From the NCBI GenBank assembly GCA_948567375.1, contig OX419758.1:50855473-50919472 (forward strand): a DNA stretch of 64,000 nucleotides, in the 5' to 3' direction. Origin of the DNA: Lunularia cruciata (taxonomy: Eukaryota > Streptophyta > Marchantiopsida > Lunulariales > Lunulariaceae). Below the pieces are notes generated by a model. It was not told the DNA's origin. It saw only the letters and a list, made by a program, of their open reading frames with translations, and did not search any database. The translations under genes and the position numbers were made by a program. This document shows, one piece after another, positions 35,764 through 46,527 of the stretch (its first letter is position 1; each line of letters opens with the position of its first letter).

Positions 35764-36593
35764 GTTCCCAAGATGAATCTAAACACTCAAACATGCTTTT
35801 TGTTGATCTCAAACTTCTCATGCATGAGATCTCCACTCTGCAAAATTGACACTTCCTCACAATGTCACTCAAATATCCCAACCCGTATGTCACAATCCTC
35901 TGAAATTTTGCACACTTGATAAAAAATTTAGGATATCTCTCCCTAAAAAATTTCAAATCTTTTCATAGAGCCATTTGGCCTAGACATCTTTCTATTCAGC
36001 ACACAATTTTCAGATTTGGTCTAAAAACCACCCCCCTCACTTCAAAAACTCATAACTCACTGTGCAAGACCGATCTCTCTCTCATTTTTGTGGCAGCAGG
36101 TAGGATACAATGCACTGGATGTTCTTGATAAATTCAGGACAATTCACTAAGAATTGAAGAAATGGCAGACTCTGTACAATTTTCCAGAGAGCATGCAGTT
36201 GCAGGAGCAGTTTACCCTATCAACTTTCAAAAATTCTAGCCCAGTGCGCATAGTAGCTCTCATAATAATTTCAAGTGTTCTAACTGAAAGATAATCCAAG
36301 CTATCATGTGTAGAAATTTCAATTCCAGATCTCAAACTTGAGATTTTGCCCAAAATCACCTTAATCCCCAAAATCTGCAATCCACCTCACACAATCTCTC
36401 CAATTCCTCTCATGTGTACAAGATGTACAAAATCACCTCAAAGACATCATAATGAACTACAGGGTGTGAAAATGGATCTTGGTTCTCTAACATAAGTTCA
36501 GTCCTCTCCTCTCCTAATGTTCTTACCAAGTGAGCTCTCATAGCCTCCTTCTGCCTAATTGAACGCCAAACATTAACTTGCCTTCTAGAGAGG
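35764..36593 (-). other. Untranslated leader of element B
   Basis: Conserved with D (52830-53640) and A (11600-12430). It contains short shared blocks such as gccatttggcctagac at about 35970 but no ORF. Confidence 0.5.
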
Positions 36594-36610
36594 TCCCGGC
36601 AACGGAACCA
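36594..36610 (-). other. Primer binding site of element B (tRNA-Glu type)
   Basis: In the minus sense TGGTTCCGTTGCCGGGA, a 17-base perfect match to the expected complement of a plant tRNA-Glu 3' end, four bases from the LTR. Confidence 0.8.
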
Positions 36611-36614
36611 AAAA

Positions 36615-37306
36615 TGTCAGCCGGCCTGTCTCTCACTTAGGATGAACCTATGGTGGCTATTATGGTAGCGCACCATGGACTAAGAAGGCAAGGAACCCCA
36701 ACTCCATCATACTCCTCCAAGGCTAACACTCCAAGACTCAAGACATTGCTCACTAGAGAACTCAATGAGAGAGAGATAGTTGCAAATGAAAGGATGATGA
36801 GAACCTCCTCACCCCTTGTTTATATACTTGTGAAATAGTTACATACCAAAGTTACTAATTACCGTAGTAACTCAAGTTACTAGACTAAAAGTCAAGTAAA
36901 GTCAAAAAGTAGAAAGGAATATCCATTCACATGGGCATATTCCCCTAAGCATGTGGTCTTATCTTGACCCAACCACTAAGTCAAGGATTCCTTCACATGG
37001 GCTATCCTTGGACTAAAGAAGAATCCAAAACAAAAAGGCTTGCGGACCCAAGAGTTCTCAACTCTTTCCTCAAAGCCAAACACCTAGGAATAATACCAAG
37101 TGAACACACTAAAATCCAAAATAGTGGTGCTCATCTATTCTACTTCCTCTAAAGTAAGGTCCCCTCTATCTTAGCTATGACTAAATTTAGCTAACCATGA
37201 CTAATATAGAACCATCCTTTATCTCTATATAAATAATATATCTTAAGTACTTTTAATACCAAGCTAAATATCACAATACCACACACATGCACAAATCGGT
37301 GTTACA
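36615..37306 (-). repeat. 5' LTR of element B
   Basis: 692 bp, family 1. TGTCAGCCGGCC at the left edge and TGTTACA at the right edge, followed by target duplication GGAC. Confidence 0.93.
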
Positions 37307-37308
37307 GG

Positions 37309-38718
37309 ACTAAGTCGGATTGGAAGTTAGTATTGGGAAGAGAAGCAGGAGAACTAACGGGGATCACCTTCTATAGGAAATGTGATGCTGTAGAGGAGAC
37401 GGCAGAGATCCGCAATTTTTTCTTTGCTCCAAGAACCACAAATGGCTACAAGGTGGAGTCCTATCGGGATCCGATCCAAAGAAGTATTGTGGGGGCGAGA
37501 ATGGCCATGTCCAAGCTAGAACAAACCACCTACGTGAACATGCAGCAAGCTGTCTTCTTCCATCAGATGTTTGCAAGAGCTCCAATGAATTGGGCAAAGT
37601 GCTTTCACCACCGAACAAGGCAGATGGTGGTGAATTGGAGAACGGGCTTGCCACCACATTATTTTGCACCGTTTGCAGCCCACTTCTACTTTGGACTGAA
37701 CTTACTAACCAAAGAAGAGCATCATCGTATGGTGTCTCACATGCATCCCATTTTACGACAGGAAGCAGACAAGGAAGAGCGCCAATATATGCTGCATCTT
37801 TGAGCAAATGACAAATACTTTGCAAAGACAGGACAATGGAAAGTCAAAGAAATTACTAGTCCAAAGATGAAGAAACGTAGCAAACCCAAAGAAGCAAGGT
37901 CGCCTCCTACACAAAGGAAGACTCGGCGGCTGATGTTGAAGATGGTGAAGATTGTAAAAGAGGCATCATTGGGACCGGAGTCTGGGGAAGAGACTGAGTC
38001 GCAAGAGGAGGAATCAGAAGAAGAGGAGCTCACATTGACAAGTGAGGAGTCTAGGAGCAATAGCGATGGGGAGCCAGAGGTCCAGCAATTGGTAGCATTA
38101 AGAGAGGCTTGTCAAGTGATGGTGGTGAACAAGTCGAGACCAGAAGAGAAAGCAAAGAATCCCGCAGGGCCGAGTTCAAGAGGCCAAGACAAAGAAAGTG
38201 CCAAAACAATGAAGATACAAAGATTGTGACTTCAGATGAAGGACCCGATGACAGAGGAGAAGACTCCAGACAAAGATAGCAATGAAGAGGAAGAAAACTT
38301 TGGCAGGATATCCTATTTGACAAAGGTGGTCACACCATTGCTTGAGCTGCTGAAGGAGCATCAAAGAGTAATTCCCCAAGATCGCCGGAAGGGGATGAAC
38401 AAATTACAGATGGTGCACTATCTGTTGAATGAAGTGAAGGAGTTGCAGGAGCAACAAGTCCAAAGAAGCAAGGAAGTAGAAGGACTTTGGAGGGAGGAAG
38501 GCTTGATGAAGAAAACTCTGACCATGCTACAAGAAAGTTGCGAAGAAAAAGAAAAGGAACTGCAAAAGCAAGCCGGAGAATTCAAGGAACAAGCGATGTG
38601 GCTCAACAAGATGAAGGAAGAAGTGAGTGATGTGCGCATTGAGAATGTTCATTTGAAGGCGATGAAGCTCCATTTTAGGAGCTCTCAGTCCATCTATATG
38701 AATGGTTTGACTCAGTAG
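37309..38718 (+). pseudogene. Homologue of the family-2 LTR ORF, outside an LTR, linked to Q gag
   Basis: One continuous frame from 37309 to the TAG at 38716, broken only by TGA at 37801 and 38227. Blocks shared with the LTR ORF are DWKLVLGREAGE, SYRDPIQRSIVGARM, MQQAVFFHQMFA and LPPHYFAPFAAHFYFGLN. It then has its own basic patch, a Glu/Ser-rich acidic region (about 37980-38070) and a long coiled-coil-like segment (about 38330-38650) rich in Glu, Lys and Leu. About 70 N-terminal residues of the LTR ORF are missing. If element B and one GGAC are removed, this frame is continuous with Q's gag. The function is unknown. Confidence 0.6.
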
Positions 38719-38785
38719 TCTGGCCGGGTTGAGCTGAATAGAATACTATTTATTGTTTGTAAAAATCCTAGCCTTTCTTAGGAAC
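38719..38785. other. Short spacer between the Q ORF and element P
   Basis: 67 bp, AT-rich, with no feature except GAAC at 38782-38785, which would be the left target duplication of P. The other side of P lies outside the window. Confidence 0.4.
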
Positions 38786-39707
38786 TGTCAGGTCCAAAAC
38801 CATAGCTGAAACTGTGTGAGGTAGCCAGTTCTGTGAAGGCCAAGGACAAACACAAACCATCAAGAAACCCAACCTCATGAAGCAAAGAAAACCTTGAATT
38901 CTTACATAGCTGAGATTTCCAACACACCCAAAATAGGAAGAGAATGTCAATATACAAGGACTCTAAATCAACTACTATAAGGACAAACTAAGCACAAGCA
39001 GCCAGGTGCCCGGTGCACTCTCAAGGCCAAAAAAATTCCCCAACAACAAAGTAAAATCAATCAAATCAAATAAACTTTCTAACCCCATGTCATCAATAAA
39101 GTAATTCAATCCACCTTCATTCCCTCTTGGTAACATTAGTCTAGTTCTCATCTTTTCATACGTATAGACATCACTACACAACATATATCAATGTCAACAT
39201 CACACACTATAGAAGCACAACTCACACATAAGTCATACATGGACTCTAAAGTGCCACAATAATCAGTTTGGTTACACAACTCAATACATACTCAATTGGA
39301 TCAGTACTTGATCTATCACTCAATGATCTGCCAATAATTGGGCATTGATTATAATAAAGCCACACCCACTCTAGCTAAGAGACTTCAGGTGATGCTCGCT
39401 GGCTTTCTATATACTCTAGCTAGGAGCTTGAAGGATCAACAATAGAGAAGTGAGCTCTCCGGAGCTGCACTCCCAAGGTATACTCCTGATTTTGTCATAG
39501 GTCTCACACCAATGGTCTTGCTGATAGCACACTTGACAGTGCAAACGGTGCAAGTGACAGTAACCCCCACCGTGTAATTAGTACCCAAAACACAAAATCT
39601 AACCAATGGAACACAACCTTTGAGTAATTGCCAAAATACCTCTCACTACTATCACTACTACTCCAATGTCCGAGCAATCTAAATGTGAAGCTACAAATGG
39701 CATGACA
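38786..39707 (-). repeat. 3' LTR of element P (TGTCATGCC-type)
   Basis: In the minus sense it runs from TGTCATGCCATTTGTAGC to GGACCTGACA, giving TGTCA/TGACA ends. The first ~420 bp match Q's LTR at 9537. After ...GTAACCAAACTGATTA the two diverge, so the LTR is chimeric or of a different subfamily. Confidence 0.6.
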
Positions 39708-39824
39708 ACTATTGTGCATATATACATTGCTACACAACATACATTGCTATCAACATCACACACTATAGAAGCAAAACTCACACATAAGTCATACATGGAC
39801 TCTAAAGTGCCACAATTGCCCCCC
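39708..39824 (-). repeat. Partial duplicate of LTR sequence next to P's 3' LTR
   Basis: 39745-39816 repeats 39189-39262 nearly exactly (cacacactatagaag.., catacatggactctaaag). It ends beside a minus-strand GCTAGGGGGGCAA purine tract, the likely polypurine tract. Either the LTR boundary was displaced by a duplication or one LTR was inserted in another. Confidence 0.55.
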
Positions 39825-39984
39825 TAGCTGGCAATTAGGTCCCTTTAACTCCAAATAGTCATCTACTCTCTAAGTATATGGTATACCCTATGGTGGGCAA
39901 AAGATCAAGAGGCCGAGTGCTATTGAGCCCCATTGTTAGTCACCATCTGCAATTTATACCATATAAAGATGAACTAGCTATAGG

Positions 39985-40197
39985 TCAAGTACATCTAAGA
40001 CATAACCATTGTCCTTGAAGAACCACCATGAGGGGAGGAGTCATACATGTCATATGCCATCCTCTTGAACAACTATCACACACTAACATAATAGCATCTT
40101 TACCGGAAGAGACACATAATATACACCTCAAGCCTGAATGTACAAGTGCCAAGCTTGGGTCCATAAGACCATCAATGTTTGGGAGGTGGCATGGCAT
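39985..40197 (-). pseudogene. PHD finger at the C-terminus of P pol
   Basis: The minus frame shows all eight zinc ligands of a PHD finger (Cys4-His-Cys3): CILC, then CDSC, GWHMTC and CLRC with family spacing, ending just after the last pair. Hydrophobic MTPPLM and W before the last Cys pair also fit the fold. It follows integrase in the same orientation after about 650 bp of degraded C-terminal sequence. PHD fingers commonly read histone H3 tails, so by analogy with chromodomains of chromoviruses it could steer integration. That role is inference. Confidence 0.7.
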
Positions 40198-40199
40198 AC

Positions 40200-41043
40200 A
40201 AGATCCTTTTAAACAACACCATCACGTCCTTCCAACACAAGGACCCCCGATGGCAAAACCTCACACACTCTCAAGATAGTACATCCTATAGAAACATCAA
40301 GTGTCATTGGTGTTGTGTGTTGTAGATATACATAGTTCCCATGATGAAATCAATGGATCAAGGATCTATAACCTCCTCCTCCTCAAATAGTAGCATAGCA
40401 CAAGGTATCTCTATGTTGGGCAATCACCAAAGTTCTCAAAGGCCGTTGGCATCACTCTTTGAAAGATCTCTGCCCATTGAGAACATGCACTCATCCATAC
40501 ATCTGGATCATCCAAGTCCAACACTATAGTAGCATCTTGATAAATGGCTGTAGGTAAATCTGGATCTCATCCATAGAGTAGAAAGTAAGGAGAGAAGGAT
40601 GCTAAGGAGGCTTGCTGGCTGAACTGATAGCTCATTGCCAACCAAGATAATTGGAGATCTCAATCTCCCAAGTGGCCTCTCTGCAAACCATACTTTTGCA
40701 ATCCTCTCTTTATTGTTTGAACCACTCTCTTTGCTAAGCCATCTACCTCAAGGTGATCTCGAGAGAAAGTACAATGATCAATCAAAGCCTTGAATTCAGG
40801 TCAGGTATCAAGAATCCGATCCAAGAATGAGTAAGATGTCCCTTAACTAGACTTGTCAGGAAATGCTACCAACTCAATCCACTTGGAAAAGTGCTCCACC
40901 ATCACCAAAACATACCGATGATGTCTCACATTCAATGGTAAAGGTCCCATAAAGTCCAAACTCCAATGATAACCCAATCCTATATTAGGTAATGGGTGTA
41001 ATTGTGACGTAGGAGCATTTGAATGATGCTCTAACTTGGTCAC
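40200..41043 (-). pseudogene. Integrase of element P, degraded
   Basis: The core start is clear at 40843-41043: YHWSLDFMGPLPLN carries the first catalytic Asp, followed by MVEHFSKWIELVAFPDKS. The third-residue motif near 40735 reads DGLAKRVVQTIKRG, with Lys where the catalytic Glu belongs. Further left, LSWLAMSYQFSQQASLASFSPYFLL-like sequence continues to the PHD finger through several stops. The zinc-binding N-terminus is not clear. Confidence 0.65.
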
Positions 41044-41249
41044 AAACTACTATACATTGGTTTGCATACCATGCCACCAATAATGACTATGGAGTTAGCT
41101 ATATGTACATTTTACTCCAAAATGTCTAGCTCCTCATGAGCATGACGGACCAACTATAGTCTCTAAGATGGAAGTGGTACTACTCTTACTCTACCATCCT
41201 CCCATACACGCTAAAGGTGTCTACCCTCTAATCTGAACCGCTTGGCTTG

Positions 41250-42960
41250 CTAAAGAACATGGTCTCTCTCCTTGGCCCCAATTGTGCTACCCACAACTCC
41301 TGTGTAAAGAAAGTCCATCATTAAGACATCATCATGAATGTCTTGCTCAATTGTATCACTATCTCCACTCTCTCGATATGTGACCTCAATAACTCCTTCT
41401 GTATGCATTGAGAGAGATACCACCAAAGTTTCAAAAATTATACAAAGAAAGGCATATGCATGCCAACCTAGCACCATCTCCTTATTTGTCTCTTCATGCC
41501 AACGTGCTCCGGTCTAATCTTCCTGGTTGGGACATGGTTTCTACTCAAACCATCTGCCATATGATTCACCACTCCATATATATAAACAACTGTGAAATCA
41601 TACTCCTATAAAATCAGAGCCCATCATGCAAGCTTCCTTGAAAGCTTGTTGGGCTCCATCAACCACTTTAGTGGCTGATGATCAATGATGAGAGTGACGG
41701 GGTTACCAAATAGGTAATGTCAAAAATGTGATATTGCCCAAACTGCTACCAAACACTCTCTCTCATATGAACTAAACTTTGCCTCTGCCTTTGTTGGAGC
41801 CACCAGCATAGGCCACCATAAACTCCTTCCCCTCATCATCATGTTGGGTATTGCTCCAAGCTCCAACATACTCCAATCAGTGTGAACCTGAAATGATCAT
41901 CCTCTAATTGGTCTCCTTAAAGTAAGAGCAGATGTCAACCTCTCCTTGAGCTCTACAAAAGCTCTCTCATGCTCATCTCCCCAACACCACTCCTATGTAA
42001 GCTTGGTCAACTTTGTCAATGCCTTGGCAATGGCACTAAATCCTCTAACATAGCGGCGATAAAAGTTTACCAACCCAAGGAATGCTTGCACTCTGCTCAC
42101 ATATGTAGGTCTAGGAATACATGCAACGGCCTCCACCTTGGTATGGTGAGCACCAAGTCTTCCGGGGTAGATAATGTGACACAAATACTCAATCCGCTTG
42201 TGGAAGAACCTACACTTCCCATGATATAATTTGAGTCCATGTAATTTGAGTCCTCTCAAACACCTCCAACAATGGTCTCTCATGCTCCTCCATTGTAGTA
42301 TTATAGATCAAAACATCATCAATATAACACCAAGCAAAATCCAGTAGAGTTAGGATCCTATCCATGACACTTTGGAACTCAGCAAGAGCGTTCTTTAACC
42401 CAAATGATAAGAACCTCCACTAATATAATGCATCCTTACCGTGAGGATCAATAGCCCAAAATGTTGTCTTGGACTTATCCTCCTCCCTAATTGGCAATTG
42501 ATGATATCTTGCTCAAAGATCCAAAGTATTGAAGACCTTTGCATGCCTAATTGCATCAAAGATCTCCTCCAATGTAGGCATGGCATACCGATCAACCCTA
42601 GTCTGTTGGTTGATAGGACGGTAATCTCCACACATCCGCCTATTTGTGTAGTAACCATGGATATCCTTCTTGGTTGGCATCATTGTCATTGATGCATATT
42701 CTCCATGTGAAATCTCTACCAAACCAGCCTCAAAAGGGTCTCTACTCTGACTCTAAATTAATGTCCTCTCCATATCACCATACCAATAAGGACATAAAAA
42801 AATTGGTGTATTGCTAGTCAACTCAATCCAAATACCAAGTCCTTTTAGGGCACCCAAATCCTTCATATTGAATGCAAAAAACTTGTGTAGCTCTTCAAGA
42901 ACCTCCAAACTCTCATCTTTCCTCTCTTGTAAGCTTGGGTCCAAGATTTGGCTCCCAAGT
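41250..42960 (-). pseudogene. Reverse transcriptase-RNase H of element P, degraded
   Basis: Fragments in order on the minus strand: RT fingers (42513-42722; VEISHGEYASMTMMPTKKD and MCGDYRPINQQT), a palm block with the catalytic CYIDDVLIYN near 42310-42340, thumb (41993-42283; AFLGLVNFYRRYVRGF), and RNase H blocks (about 41600-41900; YERECLVAVWAI, DHQPLKWLMEPNKLS, HMADGLSRN). The last ORF (41250-41477) covers the RNase H to integrase linker. YIDD and the overall order place it in Ty3/gypsy, outside families 1 and 2, which have FIDDF. Many stops and shifts. Confidence 0.75.
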
Positions 42961-43333
42961 ATCCTCTATAAATGTCATAAGAGTGAAAGACATATTCACT
43001 GGCTACAACACTGGACCCTTGGGAGTAGTAGTGTCATGCTCCCAAGCACTAGAGGTCCCAAACTTAGTGTGAACAACTCTGTCTACTCTGGTTGCAAGCT
43101 CCATACGTCCTCTAGCTGCATCCTAAGTAGACCAAGGGTCTAATCCAAGTAGACCATGCTCACTTGGATGGACTCCAAGTAGACCACTCTCCCTAGTATC
43201 CATTGGCTTTGTCGCAAGAATACCCTATCTACTCGGTCCATTGCCCACAACATGTACTTGGGACCGTCTCAATAGACATAAGGCTCATAAGTGTCCAAGT
43301 GGTGATGCCTACCAAGCGCATCCTAAGCTGCTC
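42961..43333 (-). other. Upstream pol sequence of element P, unrecognised
   Basis: By position it should encode the protease-RT linker. Short protein-like blocks appear, but no protease active-site motif was found before the family-1 LTR interrupts at 43334. Confidence 0.35.
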
Positions 43334-43641
43334 TATAACATCCATTTGTGCATGTGTGTGGTATTGTGATATTTAGCTTAGTATAACAAGTACTTGAAAG
43401 ATATTATTTATATAGATAAAGGATGGTTCTACATTAGCCATGATTAGCTAAAGTTAGTCATAGCTAAGTAGTGGGGACCTAACTTTAGAGAAAGTGGAAA
43501 AGATGAACACCACTATTTTGAGTTCTAGTGCATTGACTTGGTATTATTCCTAGGTCTTTGACTTCAAGGAAAGAGTTGAGAACTCTTGAGCCCGCAAGCC
43601 ATTTCATTTTGGATTCTTATATAGTCCAAGGATAGCCCATG
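43334..43641 (+). mobile_element. Family-1 LTR fragment, 5' 308 bp
   Basis: TATAACATCCATTTGTGC to GGATAGCCCATG matches the first 45 percent of the family-1 LTR in + orientation. It stops exactly where family-2 element F starts, so F inserted into this LTR. The rest should lie beyond the right edge. The mutated start shows it is older than B and D. Confidence 0.85.
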
Positions 43642-44253
43642 TGTGACAACCCGGCAAATATCACTTTTGCGGTAATCAGGTAAGTAAAGTTTGTTCCCGC
43701 AGAGATACAAGTCAGAATTGGTCAAATATGAAGCAAAGTAACAATTTCAATTCTTCTTGGTTGTGTCTTTAATCTCTTAGGTAGAAACCACACCCAGAAG
43801 AGAGTAACAACACTGATTTGAAGTCTTGTCACAAATTAGCACTTCTCAATCACAACTCCATCAAATCTTTCCAAACAATCTTGATTGTGATGATTCAAGC
43901 TCTCCCAAAAATGGCACTTCACTGTAAAATGACTACGCCTCAGAATTGTGTTCCACTCCTCCACTGAAGGCACAACTTCCTCGATCAAAATTGCTTCACA
44001 CCAAAATTGCGCTACACTCACAAATGCAAAATACTACCAACACTACAATTCCTCTCAGATCTGTCAAGGCATTGCTTTGATTGCACTTCACTCAGGATCA
44101 AACACACAAAATGAAGATCAAGGCTACGGAATCCAACATCCAACAAACACACTAACTTGCACTTCAAAATTCTCCCAACACTCACAAACATAGACACAAA
44201 GTTGATACTCGGAATCAAGCTCAAGTGACGAGCACTACTTCACAACACTTCAA

Positions 44254-44823
44254 AGTAGTGTGGTGGCATATCCATTCTCCACCCAAAATCATCTGCCCCA
44301 CTCTCCGATGCAGGCACTTTGCCCAATCTACCACCTCTCTTGCAAACATTTGGTGAAAGAACACCGCTTGTTGCATAGTAACATAGGTGGTTTGCTCTGG
44401 CTTGAACATGGCCATCATTGTGCTTTCAATTCCTCTCCTCTCAGGATCTCTATAGCTATCCACCTTATATGCATTCTTTGTGCGGGGTCGATTGAACAAC
44501 TTCCTCACTTTGGCAGTTTCTTCTGAAGCTTCACACTTTCAATAGAAAGTGGAACCTCCTACCTCTCCGGCTTCCCTTCCCAACACTACTCTCCAATCCG
44601 CCTTTGTCCATTGAGCAGGATTCCCTCTCTTCTCCTCATTCTTCGACCCATCTTTGCAATTACTGGCTACAATTTCTACCATGAAACCTAGAAAACTAAA
44701 ATTCCAGTTCCAGGCCAAGAACGTGATATGAAGTCTAGTCAAGACTTTGATCCGCGCTTTTACATCTAATCGACAAAGTGCAAGCCCTCTCACCACACTT
44801 TGTTTGCTCACTTTTGGTGCCAT
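44254..44823 (-). pseudogene. LTR-internal ORF of family 2 (N-terminal part, F 3' LTR)
   Basis: It starts MAPKVSKQSVVRGLA at 44823. The N-terminal region (ARIKVLTRLHITFLAWNW), DWRVVLGREAGEVGG, SYRDPERRGIESTMM and MQQAVFFHQMFA are readable, with a stop near 44538. The frame is lost at the LTR deletion just before the PPHY block. It shows the least damaged N-terminus of the family and fixes the start used for the other copies. Function unknown. Confidence 0.6.
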
Positions 44824-44979
44824 TGTGTGCTCCCTCACTTTTCTCTTGTAGAAGATCGTCCCCGAAATCCTAACCTACTCCTCTTCCTACGGATTTGCAA
44901 TTTGCATTACTTTGGGTCAACTCTGAATAGGCACCAAGTAGCAACTAGACATGGCTCCTTCTTCTCATGCACCTTGTAA

Positions 44980-44986
44980 TTTTATA
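44980..44986 (-). promoter_or_regulatory. TATA box upstream of the LTR ORF (F 3' LTR)
   Basis: Minus-strand TATAAAA, 157 bp before the Met at 44823, at the same relative place as 24990-24996 in the solo LTR. Confidence 0.55.
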
Positions 44987-45420
44987 GTCCTGCACTAATC
45001 AGTCACTCTTCAGTCACTACTCCTCTCAAATTTCTGATTTGGTGAAGTTGTTGCCTGTCCCTATCAAGAAGTTCTTGATCCAGAGGTCATTACTTTCTTC
45101 CCTTGTACTTTCTTGATTATGCCAACTCCAAAGAAGTTTGTTACAAGTTCTTTGGTTTCACTTGTGCCGCCCGCTACAAAGTCTCTCTCTCTCCGTCTTT
45201 GTCTTTGGCTTCTTCTTCACGTCTTGGCCCAAAGTCAACTTTGGGTTCATGTTGTTAGGGCCAGTCCAAGTACTTTGCCTTATAACCCAAAGCCACGTTA
45301 CCTTGGGTTTTATCCCGTAGACTCTTTTCTTTGGCTTCTTTGGTCATACAAGCACAATCCAACTTCTTTGTACACTTCTTCTTCTCCATTTCAAAAAAAA
45401 CAAAAAATGTGGGTACCACA

Positions 45421-45440
45421 TACCCCCTCCCTCAAATGTG
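45421..45440 (-). other. Polypurine tract of element F
   Basis: In the minus sense TTTGAGGGAGGGGGTA runs directly into the LTR start TGTGGTACCC, the expected plus-strand primer. Confidence 0.75.
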
Positions 45441-45593
45441 AGCATCCCCGCAAACATAGACTTTGGGTGTCTTAGAGACTTCTGAGTCTATGGTCCAATA
45501 TCTTCAAACTCTCCACCCATTTACTCGAGTGGCAAAAGGATTGCCCTCCAGGTCTACAAGTTGAATGGACCCATTTTCATAAAGATGAAGAAC

Positions 45594-46523
45594 TCAATAA
45601 GGCCTCATCCATCTCAAATGCAACTTGCTTGGAAAAAATATTTGGCGATTGTCATATAATAAAACCAAATCTCCTTTGCGCACAACCACAGGCTTGATAT
45701 GCTTATCATGCCTGACTTTCCTCTGCGCTTGTACTTCCTTCGTGGTTTGCATTGCATTGTCTCTTCTCTCTTCTAACCACATTAGTTGATGGATCCAAAG
45801 ATCTTGGCTTTCTTCCTCTGACAGTTGTTCTTTGCAAAGAATCCAATATGTCGGTACTTCAAATTCAATTGGTAGTATGGGATGCAAGCCATATGTAAAG
45901 AAGTATGGTATTTGGTTGGTTGAAATCTTTTCTATTGTTTGATATACACACAATGCGGCTGGTAATTTTGTATCCCAGTCATAAGCATAATTGACAATCA
46001 CCTTATTCAAAATTTTGCAAAGTAACCCATTCGCCTTTTCTGTTAAGCCATTTGCTTTGGGTTATAAGGAGTTGTCTTCCGATGTTTAATCTAAAAGTAC
46101 TTGGTTAATGCCTCCATTATAGAGTTCAAAAAATGTGTCCCTTGGTCACTGACCAATTCCAAAGGACACTCATATCAAGAGATGATGTTTCGAAAGAAAA
46201 ATTCTGCCATAGTTTTGGCATCATCTCTGCGAGTTGCTTCAGCTTCGACCATCTTGGTAGCATAGTTAGTGCAAACCAAAATGAATTACTTCCTTGTGAC
46301 TCGGGTCACTGGTTGAATGGGACCCACAAAATCAATTCCCCATTTCTCTAATAGGGCCAAGGGCAAAATTGGTCTCAAGGGCCATTGAGAAGTAGCCATC
46401 GGCTTCCTCATTCTCTCACAAGCATCACAGCTTTGGATATGAGCATGCGTGTCTTTGTACATCATAGGCCCCCAATACCCCGCCAAAAGAATCTTCTTTA
46501 CAGTATTCTTCCGAGCATAGTGT
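45594..46523 (-). pseudogene. pol: Integrase C-terminal two thirds of element F
   Basis: 46286-46523 carries the end of the zinc-binding region (SCDACERMRKP) and core start KWGIDFVGPIQP with the first catalytic Asp. 45594-46010 carries the core end and C-terminal region (YAYDWDTKLPAALCVYQT, VRKGDLVLLYDNR) ending LHLRWMRPY. The second Asp and the Glu region around 46030-46200 is broken by stops, although QWSLTNSK-like and GLTEKANGL-like sequence is discernible. The upstream part of the frame resumes at 54358, beyond element D. Confidence 0.75.
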
Positions 46524-46527
46524 CCTC

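Larger units (their letters stand above)
29493..37306 (-). mobile_element. Family-1 Ty3/gypsy element B, complete but degraded
   Basis: 7814 bp with two full LTRs, polypurine tract, pol, gag, leader ORF and tRNA-Glu-type primer site. Target duplication GGAC lies at 29489-29492 and 37307-37310. Both LTRs share a private variant (aagtGaacacac where others have aagtCaacacac), so they belong to one insertion. By eye the LTRs differ at roughly 25 positions of 692, more than the pair in D. Confidence 0.95.
43642..45420 (-). repeat. 3' LTR of element F, internally deleted
   Basis: TGTGACAACCCGGCAAATAT (left) to TGTGGGTACCACA (right), 1779 bp. Compared with the 3.8-kb solo LTR, about 2 kb is missing at about 44254. 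The join is ttcacaacactt to caaagtagtgtggtgg, removing the coiled-coil half of the internal ORF. Confidence 0.9.

Noticed and set aside
29480..37311. Idea that B is a chimera of two family-1 elements from different sites
   Set aside because: Both LTRs share the private variant aagtGaacacac and are flanked by the same GGAC, which fits a single insertion.
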